This document shows positions 1 through 6,563 of a stretch of 12,756 nucleotides of DNA, one piece after another. Both the position numbers and the translations under genes were made by a program. The first letter of the stretch is position 1. Each line of letters starts with the position of its first letter. The notes below the pieces were generated by a model, which was not told the DNA's origin, made no database searches, and saw nothing but the letters and a program-made list of their open reading frames with translations. The DNA is from Thiobacillus sp. GTDB taxonomy: Bacteria; Pseudomonadota; Gammaproteobacteria; Burkholderiales; Thiobacillaceae. The stretch is from positions 1-12,756 of the forward strand of contig NZ_JANJXQ010000045.1 in assembly GCF_024708915.1 (NCBI RefSeq). Direction: 5' to 3'.

Positions 1-223
1 CCACTTCCAGCCAACGCACGCCCAGATCGTATTCTCCGGCGCCGGTTTTTTCGACCAGGCCATGCGCCATCAGCGCACCGAGGATGCGGTGTGCGCTGGC
101 GGTGTGCAACCCGGCCTCGCCAGCGAGCCGGGTCAGTCCGAGCGGCCCGGATGCGCGGGAGAGGATGCCGACCAGTGCCATGGCACGGTCGAGGACCTGG
201 ATCGAGGAGCCGGCGTTTTTCAT
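1..223 (-). CDS. IclR-family transcriptional regulator (N-terminal part, runs off window)
   Basis: The reverse complement gives 74 codons from the ATG at 223-221 with no stop before the window edge, so only the DNA-binding end is present. The start MKNAGSSIQVLDRAMALVGI, followed by a winged helix-turn-helix with 'GLTRLAGEAGLHTASAHRIL' and 'LVEKTGAGEYDLG', is the classic IclR N-terminal domain (family knowledge). The effector-binding domain lies outside. There is no recognisable Shine-Dalgarno sequence before the ATG, and an in-frame GTG at 241-239 is a weaker alternative start. The gene is divergent from the transketolase-like operon, so it probably controls that operon and itself through the palindromes in the shared gap (inference). 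IclR proteins can activate or repress; the sequence does not say which. Confidence 0.9.
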   Translation of the reverse strand, partial: MKNAGSSIQVLDRAMALVGILSRASGPLGLTRLAGEAGLHTASAHRILGALMAHGLVEKTGAGEYDLGVRWLEV

Positions 224-232
224 AAAGTGAAA
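218..232 (-). promoter_or_regulatory. Candidate IclR operator, site 1 (overlaps regulator start codon)
   Basis: Read on the minus strand this is TTTCACTTTATGAAA, a 15-bp imperfect palindrome with 5-bp perfect arms (TTTCA/TGAAA). It matches site 2 (307-321, plus strand) at 14 of 15 positions. It covers the ATG of the IclR gene, so a bound protein would block that gene's own expression. A second dyad, GTGA-N7-TCAC (227-241), overlaps it. Function as an operator is inferred from palindromy, duplication and position. Confidence 0.55.
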
Positions 233-241
233 ATTTATCAC
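227..241. promoter_or_regulatory. GTGA-N7-TCAC dyad
   Basis: This is a 15-bp near-perfect palindrome centred on 234. Six of the seven base pairs are complementary (GTGA..TCAC arms plus an AA/TT pair inside). It partly overlaps candidate operator site 1, so the two may be alternative registers of one binding region or tandem half-sites. It lies between the divergent IclR and transketolase-like genes. Confidence 0.4.
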
Positions 242-285
242 GCGATGTGAAATTGCGGACAGTTTACTGCTTCAATACGTCCATC

Positions 286-304
286 GTTTCGCATCGCGCG
301 AAAC
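286..304. promoter_or_regulatory. GTTTCGC-N5-GCGAAAC dyad in the divergent promoter region
   Basis: The 7-bp arms at 286-292 and 298-304 are perfect inverted repeats around a 5-base centre. The dyad is immediately upstream of candidate operator site 2 (307-321). Its arms differ from the TTTCA/TGAAA operator arms, so it may be a site for a different factor or chance GC-rich symmetry. No convincing -35/-10 pair can be assigned in 242-330. Confidence 0.35.
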
Positions 305-306
305 AA

Positions 307-321
307 TTTCACATTATGAAA
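307..321 (+). promoter_or_regulatory. Candidate IclR operator, site 2
   Basis: TTTCACATTATGAAA is a palindrome with six of seven base pairs complementary. It is a 14/15 match to site 1 in the opposite orientation. The flanking CAATTTCACAT (304-314) also has a perfect 11-bp inverted copy at 245-255. The site lies just before the ribosome binding site AAAGG (319-323) of the transketolase-like gene, so a bound regulator there would act as a roadblock (inference). Confidence 0.55.
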
Positions 322-330
322 GGTATAGCC

Positions 331-2556
331 ATGAGCGCCCAGATGCTGTCCACCCCTGAAACCCTGCCCGCCTTCTGCGAGGGCATCCAGTATTTCGCCG
401 ACAGCCTTCCGGAAATCGAGCGCCTCGGCGCCACGCCGCTGCTCGGCCCCGACCGGCCGGCCCTGCCCGACGCAACCAGCGAAGCGGCCATCTACCAGAC
501 CCTGCTGGCTGCCGACGCACTGCGCTATCTCACACTGCAGGTCACCGGCAGCAAGTCCTCCGGCCACCCCGGCGGCTTCGCCTCCAGCGCCGACGCAGTT
601 GCCGCGCTACATCTATTGGGCCACCGCAACATGGTGACCGAGGTCGGCCACCACGCGCCCGGCTTCTACTCGGCGATGTTCCTCGACACTTCGCTGGAAG
701 CCATGGGCATCCACAGCGTGGCCGAGATGCGCACGCGTTTCCGCGAGCGCCACGGCCTGCTCGGCCATCTCTCCGGCGCAATCCCCGGCCTGCTGGCGCC
801 CGCGGGTCCGCTCGGCCAGGGCCAGCATTTCGCCATGGCCGGCGCCTATCTGCATCGCGACAAGCTGTTCCCGGTCACCATCGGCGACGGCGGGCTGGGC
901 GAGCCCTATATCATGAGCGCATTTCAGCACTTCGCCACTGCCTATCCCGAGGTCACCAACTATCTGCCGGTGCTGGTGTGGAACGGCTATTCGCAGGAGC
1001 ACCACAGCATGGTGTCGCTGTGGGACAACGGCCGCATGGCCGCCTACTGGCGCGCCCATGGTTTCGACGAGGTGCACCTGGTCGACGCCCGCGATTTCGC
1101 TGACACGGCCGACACCCCGGTCTACGCGGACAGCACGACTTTCGGCTTCGCCGCGCGCATGGCCTTCACCGGCGCCATCCTGAAGGCCGCCGCCGCCGCC
1201 GCGCAGAGCGCGCTCTCGGGCCGCCGCGCCTGCCTCATCGTCAAGCAACTCAAAGGAGCCGGCGTGCACGCCACCGGCGCCAAGTCGCACAACCTCTACG
1301 CCCACCACACGCTCGATTCCGACGACGTGAAAAACGGGCTGCAGCGCCGCGCGCTGCCGATCCAGGCGTGGAAGGTGACCCGCGAGAACTTCCGCCACGC
1401 CGGCGGCGGCCCCGCGGCGCGCGTGGCGGTAACCGAGAGCGTGCGCGCACTGCCCAGTCTCGACGGCCTGCCGCTGAACGAATTCGCCGTCGGCGAAAAC
1501 CACATCCCGACCACCGCCTTCGGCCACGTGGTCGGCGAAGTCGGCAAGCGCGACCCGCTGTTCGTCGTCACCAACGCCGACGGCAACGAGGCCTCGGGCA
1601 TGGCCAACATCAACAAGGCGCTGACGATCCGCCACCCGACCGCCGACGACCTGTATTTCCAGGGTCCGTCGGGCCAGGTCTACGAACCGCTCAACGAGGA
1701 CGCCTGCGCCGGCCTCGCCGTCGGCGTCGCGCTGTTCGGCGGGCGCAGCCTGTGGTGCAGCTACGAATCCTTCGCCATCAACGGCCTGCCGATCTGGCAG
1801 ACGGTGACGCAGGCAATGGCCGAGCTGCGCCGCCCAACCCCGGCCACGGTGTGTCTGTTCACCGCCGGCGCGCTGGAGCAGGGCCGCAACGGCTGGACCC
1901 ACCAGCGCCCCGAGATCGAAAGCTACTTCGCCGCGATGATGCGCAACGGCAACGTCTACCCGCTGTTCCCGGTCGACGCCAACATGATCCAGGCGAGCTA
2001 CGACTGGGCCTTGCGCCAGCACAACAAGGGCATCGTCATCACCGCGTCGAAGTCGCCGCTGCCGATCCATGCCACGATGGCGCAGAGCTACCAGGCGATC
2101 GACGACGGCGCGATGCTGCTGCAGGCGCGTCCGGGTTCGCACACCGTGGTGTTCGCGGTGACCGGCGACATGGTGCTGCAGCCGGTGTTCGCCGCCGCCG
2201 ACAAGCTGGCCGCATCCGGCATCGGCTCGCGCATCGTCGCCGTGGTCAACCCGCGCCGTCTGTACCGCCCGAGCGACGTGCTGTGGGACAGCGTGTCCGA
2301 ACCAGACGGCCGTTTCATGGACGACGCCGCCTTCAAGGCGATGTTCCATGGCGACGTGCTGATCGGCGTCAGCGGCGGCCCCTCGGCGCCGCTCGAACCC
2401 GTTCTGCTGCGCAGCCAGGCGCGCGAGCGCGACGTGTTCTGCTGGAAGCGCGGCGAAACCACCGCCAGCCCGCAGCAGCTGTTCGACTTCAACGGCATGA
2501 ACGCGCAGGCGATGCACGAGCGGGCGCTGGCGATGCTGGAGCGTGTTTCGGCTTAA
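331..2556 (+). CDS. ThDP-dependent transketolase/phosphoketolase-like enzyme
   Basis: 741 aa from the ATG at 331, chosen because AAAGG (319-323) sits seven bases upstream; ATGs at 247 and 316 lack a ribosome site. The N-terminal third is transketolase-like: SGHPGG (77-82), GPLGQG (159-164) and a ThDP/Mg motif GDGG (185-188) reaching to WNGY (N218). From about residue 430 it resembles phosphoketolases (XFP): PLNEDACAG with probable ThDP-activating E456, HQRPEIESYF (524-533), FPVDAN then KSPLP (546-578), FKAMFHGD (668-675) and GETTASPQQLF (708-718). A ketol-transferring or phosphoketolase reaction is likely, but the substrate is unknown. It is the first gene of the operon, ahead of a sugar-acid kinase and glycolate oxidase. 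It is cytosolic, with no signal peptide. It could be called plain transketolase, but its length, single chain and C-terminal motifs argue for a distinct branch. Confidence 0.85.
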   Translation: MSAQMLSTPETLPAFCEGIQYFADSLPEIERLGATPLLGPDRPALPDATSEAAIYQTLLAADALRYLTLQVTGSKSSGHPGGFASSADAVAALHLLGHRNMVTEVGHHAPGFYSAMFLDTSLEAMGIHSVAEMRTRFRERHGLLGHLSGAIPGLLAPAGPLGQGQHFAMAGAYLHRDKLFPVTIGDGGLGEPYIMSAFQHFATAYPEVTNYLPVLVWNGYSQEHHSMVSLWDNGRMAAYWRAHGFDEVHLVDARDFADTADTPVYADSTTFGFAARMAFTGAILKAAAAAAQSALSGRRACLIVKQLKGAGVHATGAKSHNLYAHHTLDSDDVKNGLQRRALPIQAWKVTRENFRHAGGGPAARVAVTESVRALPSLDGLPLNEFAVGENHIPTTAFGHVVGEVGKRDPLFVVTNADGNEASGMANINKALTIRHPTADDLYFQGPSGQVYEPLNEDACAGLAVGVALFGGRSLWCSYESFAINGLPIWQTVTQAMAELRRPTPATVCLFTAGALEQGRNGWTHQRPEIESYFAAMMRNGNVYPLFPVDANMIQASYDWALRQHNKGIVITASKSPLPIHATMAQSYQAIDDGAMLLQARPGSHTVVFAVTGDMVLQPVFAAADKLAASGIGSRIVAVVNPRRLYRPSDVLWDSVSEPDGRFMDDAAFKAMFHGDVLIGVSGGPSAPLEPVLLRSQARERDVFCWKRGETTASPQQLFDFNGMNAQAMHERALAMLERVSA

Positions 2557-2564
2557 AAACTTTA

Positions 2565-2670
2565 TCCGCGAAGGACGCGAAGAAACGCGAAGGAAAATCA
2601 AAGCAAGGATCCTGGATTGACACTTCGACACTGCTTGGTTTTCTTCGCGTTTCTTCGCGCCCTTCGCGGA
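2565..2670. repeat. Long inverted repeat of CGCGAAG units between two operon genes
   Basis: The left arm 2565-2596 and right arm 2639-2670 pair over 32 bp with one A.C mismatch and one G.U pair, around a 42-base loop. Each arm contains three CGCGAAG units spaced 9-10 bases apart. The arm starts eight bases after the transketolase-like stop codon and ends just before the kinase ribosome binding site (AAAGG, 2676-2680). There is no U-tract after it on the plus strand, so it is not a typical intrinsic terminator. It looks like a dispersed REP/BIME-type palindrome. In mRNA it could act as a stability or processing hairpin and set different expression levels for the two genes (inference). Confidence 0.8.
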
Positions 2671-2688
2671 CAAAAAAAGGTTTTCACC

Positions 2689-4023
2689 ATGAACCCGAAA
2701 ATCATCATCCTCGACGACGACCCCACCGGCTCGCAGACGGTGCATTCCTGCCTGCTGCTGACGCGCTGGGACGTCGCCACGCTGCAGACGGCGCTGGCCG
2801 ATGCGGCGCCGCTGTTCTTCGTGCTGACCAACACGCGCGGCATGGACGCGGCGCGCGCCGCCGAAGTCACCCGCGAGGTGTGCGTCAACCTCAAGACCGC
2901 GCTGGCCGACTACACCGGCCCGGTGCTGTTCGTGTCGCGCTCCGACTCGACCCTGCGCGGCCACTATCCGGTGGAAACCGACATGATGAACGAGATGCTC
3001 GGACCGTTCGACGCAACGCTGCTAACACCGGCGTTCTTCGAAGGCGGACGCATCACGCGCGACAGTACGCATTATCTGGTCGTCAACGGCACGCCGGTGC
3101 CGACGCACCAGACCGAATTCGCGCGCGATTCGGTGTTCGGCTACTCGACCGCCTTCCTGCCCGATTACGTCGCCGAGAAGACCGGCGGCCGCGTTGCCGC
3201 CGATTCGGTGCAACGCCTGACGCTGGCCGAGCTGCGCGCGGGCCGCGCCGATGCCTGGCTTGCCGGCCTCACCGGCAACGCGGTCGGCGTGGTCGACGGT
3301 GAATTACCTGACGACTATCGTATCTTCGCCGACGCCGCGCTGAAAGCCGCCGCCAGTGGCAGGCGTTTGCTGTTCCGCAGCGCTGCCTCACTGCTGACCG
3401 CGCTGGCCCGGCTGCCGCCGCAGCCGGTCGCTGCCGAATCCTTCGCCACGCTGGTGCGCGACGGCCAGCCCGGCGCGGTCGTGGTCGGCTCGCACGTCGC
3501 CAGGACCACCGCGCAGCTGACCCAGCTGTTGAAGGAACGCGGCGTGGTCGGTCTGCCGCTCGACGTCGCCCGCCTGCCGGCCGGGCGTGCCGCGGTGGTC
3601 GACGAACTGGCGGCGAGCATCACCCACGCCCATGCGCGCGGCCTCACCCCGGTGGTGTTCACCAGCCGCGCGGAGCTTACGTTTGCCAGCGTGGCGGAAC
3701 GCCTCAAATTCGGCGAGACGGTTTCCGCAACCCTGATGGACGTGGTGAAGCGGCTGCCGGAAACACTCGGCTTCCTCATCAGCAAGGGCGGCATCACCTC
3801 CAACGACGTGCTGTCGACCGGGCTCGCGCTCACCTCATCGCGCGTGCTGGGACAGCTCCTGCCCGGCGTCACCGTGGTGCAGACGCCAGCCGACCACCGC
3901 CTGCCGCAGCTGCCGGTGGTGATCTTCCCCGGCAACGTCGGCGGCGACAACGCACTGGCGGAGGCCTATCGGCGGCTGGCGCCCTCGCGCGCGCAGACGG
4001 GCCCGGCTAAACTCGCAGCCTGA
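2689..4023 (+). CDS. DUF1537 four-carbon acid sugar kinase family protein
   Basis: 444 aa from the ATG at 2689, chosen because of AAAGG (2676-2680) eight bases upstream. The frame stays open back into the preceding hairpin (a start at 2617 is possible), but that part is repeat-encoded. The N-terminal LDDDPTGSQTVHS (8-20) and the C-terminal nucleotide-binding part, SKGGITSNDVLSTGL (365-379) and FPGNVGGDNAL (413-423), are hallmarks of the OtnK/DtnK/YgbK family. That family phosphorylates C4 acids such as 3-oxo-tetronate or threonate with ATP (family knowledge). The DDPTGSQ variant differs from the ADDFTGA form of characterised OtnK enzymes, so the substrate is unclear. No partner dehydrogenase, isomerase or aldolase-type decarboxylase of the known tetronate pathways is nearby. 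It is cytosolic and lies 20 bases ahead of glcD. Confidence 0.88.
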   Translation: MNPKIIILDDDPTGSQTVHSCLLLTRWDVATLQTALADAAPLFFVLTNTRGMDAARAAEVTREVCVNLKTALADYTGPVLFVSRSDSTLRGHYPVETDMMNEMLGPFDATLLTPAFFEGGRITRDSTHYLVVNGTPVPTHQTEFARDSVFGYSTAFLPDYVAEKTGGRVAADSVQRLTLAELRAGRADAWLAGLTGNAVGVVDGELPDDYRIFADAALKAAASGRRLLFRSAASLLTALARLPPQPVAAESFATLVRDGQPGAVVVGSHVARTTAQLTQLLKERGVVGLPLDVARLPAGRAAVVDELAASITHAHARGLTPVVFTSRAELTFASVAERLKFGETVSATLMDVVKRLPETLGFLISKGGITSNDVLSTGLALTSSRVLGQLLPGVTVVQTPADHRLPQLPVVIFPGNVGGDNALAEAYRRLAPSRAQTGPAKLAA

Positions 4024-4043
4024 ACGTCGCTTTGGCCTTTTTC

Positions 4044-5498
4044 ATGCTGAGTCCCGCCTTCCTCTCCAAGCTGCGCAGCCTGCTGCCGGCGCATTGCGTG
4101 CTCAACGAGCGCGAGGACCTGCTGCCTTTCGAGTCCGACGGCCTCGCGGCCTACCGCAACATCCCCGACGTGGTGGTGCTGCCGGAGAACGAGACGCAGG
4201 TGGCGGCGATCCTGCGACTGTGCCATGAAAACCAGGTCGCGGTGGTGGCGCGCGGCGCCGGCACCGGTCTTGCCGCGGGGGCGCTGCCGGTGGACGGCGC
4301 GGTGCTGCTGGTGCTGGCCAAGCTCAACCGCATCAAGGCGATCGACCCGCTGGCACGCACCGCGGTGGTGGAACCGGGCGTGCGCAACCTGGCGATCTCC
4401 GAAGCCGTCGCGCAGCACAATCTTTATTACGCGCCCGACCCGTCGTCGCAGATCGCCTGCTCGATCGGCGGCAACGTCGCCGAGAACTCGGGCGGCGTGC
4501 ACTGCCTGAAATACGGTCTTACCGTGCACAACATCCTCAACCTGCGCGCGCTGACGATCGCAGGCGACGTGCTCGAAATCGGTAGCGACGCGCTTGATGC
4601 CCCCGGCTACGACCTGCTGGCGCTATTGACCGGATCGGAAGGCATGCTCGCGGTGATCACCGAGGTCACGGTGAAGCTGCTGCCGCGCCCCGAGCGCGCG
4701 CAGGTGGTGCTGGCGGCGTTCGACGACGTGGCGAAGGCCGGCGCGGCGGTCGGCAATATCATCGCCGCCGGGGTGATCCCGGCCGGGCTGGAAATGATGG
4801 ACCGCCTCGCCATCCAGGCCGCCGAGGCCTTCGTCCACGCCGGCTATCCGCTCGACTGCGAGGCGCTGCTGCTGTGCGAGGTCGACGGCGTCAACGAGGA
4901 AGTGTCGGCCGACATCTACACCGTGCACGAGGTGCTCGAAACTTCGGGCGCGACCGAAATCCGCACCGCCGACAGTGAGGAACAACGCCTGAAATTCTGG
5001 GCCGGGCGCAAGGCCGCGTTCCCTGCGGTGGGGCGGCTGGCGCCCGACTACTACTGCATGGACGGCACCATTCCGCGCGCGCAGCTGCCGCACGTGCTGC
5101 AGCGCATCGGCGAGATGGGCGCGGAATACGGCCTCGCCGTGGCCAACGTGTTCCATGCCGGCGACGGCAACCTGCACCCGCTGATCCTGTTCGACGCCAA
5201 CCAGCCCGGCGAACTCGCCAAGGCCGAAGACTTCGGCGGCAGGATCCTCGAACTGTGCGTCGAGGCCGGCGGCACCATCACCGGCGAGCACGGCGTCGGC
5301 CTGGAGAAGATCAAGCAGATGTGCGCGCAGTTCGCCCCCCCGGAACTCGCGCGTTTCCACGACGTGAAGGCGGCGTTCGACCCCGACAAACTGCTCAACC
5401 CCGGCAAGGCCGTGCCCGAACTGCATCGCTGCGCCGAATGGGGCGCGATGCACGTCCACGGCGGGCAACTGGCGCATCCGGAATTGCCGAGGTTCTGA
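4044..5498 (+). CDS. glcD: Glycolate oxidase subunit GlcD (FAD-linked)
   Basis: 484 aa. It is the FAD-binding catalytic subunit of glycolate dehydrogenase (glycolate to glyoxylate, electrons to the quinone pool via GlcE/GlcF). Seen: the PCMH-type FAD domain with ARGAGTGLAAGALP (69-82), PDPSSQIACSIGGNVAENSG (131-150) and LLTGSEGMLAVITEV (194-208), and the C-terminal oxidase domain with HAGDGNLHP (371-379) and GGTITGEHGVG (409-419). The length is normal for GlcD, near 500 aa. The ATG at 4044 is preferred; a TTG at 4032 would add four residues, and neither has a good ribosome site, so translation may be coupled to the kinase that ends 20 bases upstream. The stop overlaps the glcE start by one base (TGATG). 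A D-lactate or other 2-hydroxyacid dehydrogenase is the alternative, but the glcDEF trio favours glycolate. Confidence 0.93.
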   Translation: MLSPAFLSKLRSLLPAHCVLNEREDLLPFESDGLAAYRNIPDVVVLPENETQVAAILRLCHENQVAVVARGAGTGLAAGALPVDGAVLLVLAKLNRIKAIDPLARTAVVEPGVRNLAISEAVAQHNLYYAPDPSSQIACSIGGNVAENSGGVHCLKYGLTVHNILNLRALTIAGDVLEIGSDALDAPGYDLLALLTGSEGMLAVITEVTVKLLPRPERAQVVLAAFDDVAKAGAAVGNIIAAGVIPAGLEMMDRLAIQAAEAFVHAGYPLDCEALLLCEVDGVNEEVSADIYTVHEVLETSGATEIRTADSEEQRLKFWAGRKAAFPAVGRLAPDYYCMDGTIPRAQLPHVLQRIGEMGAEYGLAVANVFHAGDGNLHPLILFDANQPGELAKAEDFGGRILELCVEAGGTITGEHGVGLEKIKQMCAQFAPPELARFHDVKAAFDPDKLLNPGKAVPELHRCAEWGAMHVHGGQLAHPELPRF

Positions 5499-6562
5499 TG
5501 TTGACCGAATTCGTTGAGCGCATTCGCTCGGCCCATGCGGCGAATACGCCGCTCGTCATCCAGGGCGGCGGCAGCAAAACCTTCTACGGCAACGCCGATG
5601 AAGGCGAGGTGCTCAGCACCCGCAAGCTCGCCGGCGTCGTCGACTACCAGCCGAAGGAACTGGTGCTGAGCGCGCACGCCGGCACCCCGCTCGCCGCGAT
5701 CGAGGCGCTGCTCGCCGAACAGAACCAGATGCTGGCGTTCGAGCCGCCGCACTTCGGCGATGCGGCCACGCTCGGCGGCTGCATCGCCGCCGGCCTGTCC
5801 GGCCCGCGCCGGCCCTATGCCGGCGCTGCGCGCGACTTCGTGCTCGGCGTGAAGATCATCGACGGCACCGGCCAGCCGCTGCACTTCGGCGGCCAGGTGA
5901 TCAAGAACGTCGCCGGTTACGACGTGTCGCGCCTGATGGTCGGCGCGCTCGGCACGCTCGGCCTGATCACCGAAGTCTCGCTCAAGGTGCTGCCGAAACC
6001 GGCGGCGGAAACCACCCTGCAATTCGAACTCGACGAAGCCGCTGCGATCCTGCGGATGAACCAGTGGGCCGGCCAGCCGCTGCCGCTGTCGGCGACCTCG
6101 TGGCACGCCGGCCTGCTGACGCTGCGGCTGTCGGGCGCGGCATCCGCCGTGCACGCCGCGCAGGCCCGGCTCGGCGGCGAGCCGCTGCAGGACGCCGCCG
6201 CGTTCTGGCAGCGCCTGCGCGGCCAGGCCACGCCCTTCTTCGACAAGCGCCCGTCAACTCTAAATCAGAATCTGTGGCGGCTGGCAGTGAAGCCGACCAC
6301 GCCGCCGCTGAAGCTGGGCGACGCGCAGTGGATCGAGTGGGGCGGCGCGCTGCGCTGGCTGGCGTCCGAGCTGCCCGCCGCCGCGCTGCGCGAGGCCGCT
6401 CGGCAAGCGGGCGGCCACGCCACCCTGTTCCGCGGCAAGGCGCCCGCCAACGGCGCCTTCGCCCCGCTCGCCCCGGCGCTGGCGACGCTGCACCGCAGCC
6501 TCAAGCAGCGCTTCGACCCCAGCGGCATCCTCAACCGCGGCCGGCTCTACCCCGACTTCTGA
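5498..6562 (+). CDS. glcE: Glycolate oxidase subunit GlcE (FAD-binding)
   Basis: 354 aa, starting at the ATG that overlaps the glcD stop by one base, a sign of translational coupling. It has a single FAD-binding PCMH domain: IQGGGSKTFYG (21-31), TLGGCIAAGLSGPRRPYAGA (91-110), RDFVLGVKI (112-120), GGQVIKNVAGYDVSRLMVGA (131-150) and GTLGLITEVSLKVLP (152-166). A short C-terminal half ends in RFDPSGILNRGRLYPDF. This matches GlcE, which is shorter than GlcD and lacks its oxidase domain. It works in a complex with GlcD and GlcF. A roughly 20-base AT-rich patch (6254-6273, about residues 253-258) breaks the otherwise high GC in a probably unconserved loop. GlcF begins one base after the stop. Confidence 0.93.
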   Translation: MLTEFVERIRSAHAANTPLVIQGGGSKTFYGNADEGEVLSTRKLAGVVDYQPKELVLSAHAGTPLAAIEALLAEQNQMLAFEPPHFGDAATLGGCIAAGLSGPRRPYAGAARDFVLGVKIIDGTGQPLHFGGQVIKNVAGYDVSRLMVGALGTLGLITEVSLKVLPKPAAETTLQFELDEAAAILRMNQWAGQPLPLSATSWHAGLLTLRLSGAASAVHAAQARLGGEPLQDAAAFWQRLRGQATPFFDKRPSTLNQNLWRLAVKPTTPPLKLGDAQWIEWGGALRWLASELPAAALREAARQAGGHATLFRGKAPANGAFAPLAPALATLHRSLKQRFDPSGILNRGRLYPDF

Positions 6563-6563
6563 C

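Noticed and set aside
247..330. Upstream starts at 247 or 316 for the transketolase-like gene
   Set aside because: They lie in the regulatory region without a ribosome site; ATG 331 has AAAGG at proper spacing.
2565..2670. Intrinsic terminator between the first enzyme and the kinase
   Set aside because: The 42-base loop and the absence of a plus-strand U-tract do not fit. It reads better as a dispersed palindrome within an operon.
613..2964. 783-codon open frame on the minus strand opposite the transketolase-like gene
   Set aside because: It is a high-GC shadow frame: Arg/Gly/Ala/His-rich with no recognisable domain, it runs through the intergenic hairpin, and the opposite strand carries a clear enzyme.
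1368..3302. 644-codon plus-strand frame spanning the first two enzyme genes
   Set aside because: It is an out-of-frame, arginine-rich translation of two genes with clear motifs in other frames, and it crosses a gene boundary and a repeat.
4032..4043. TTG start for glcD
   Set aside because: It adds only four residues with no better ribosome site; ATG 4044 is the simpler choice, though not proven.
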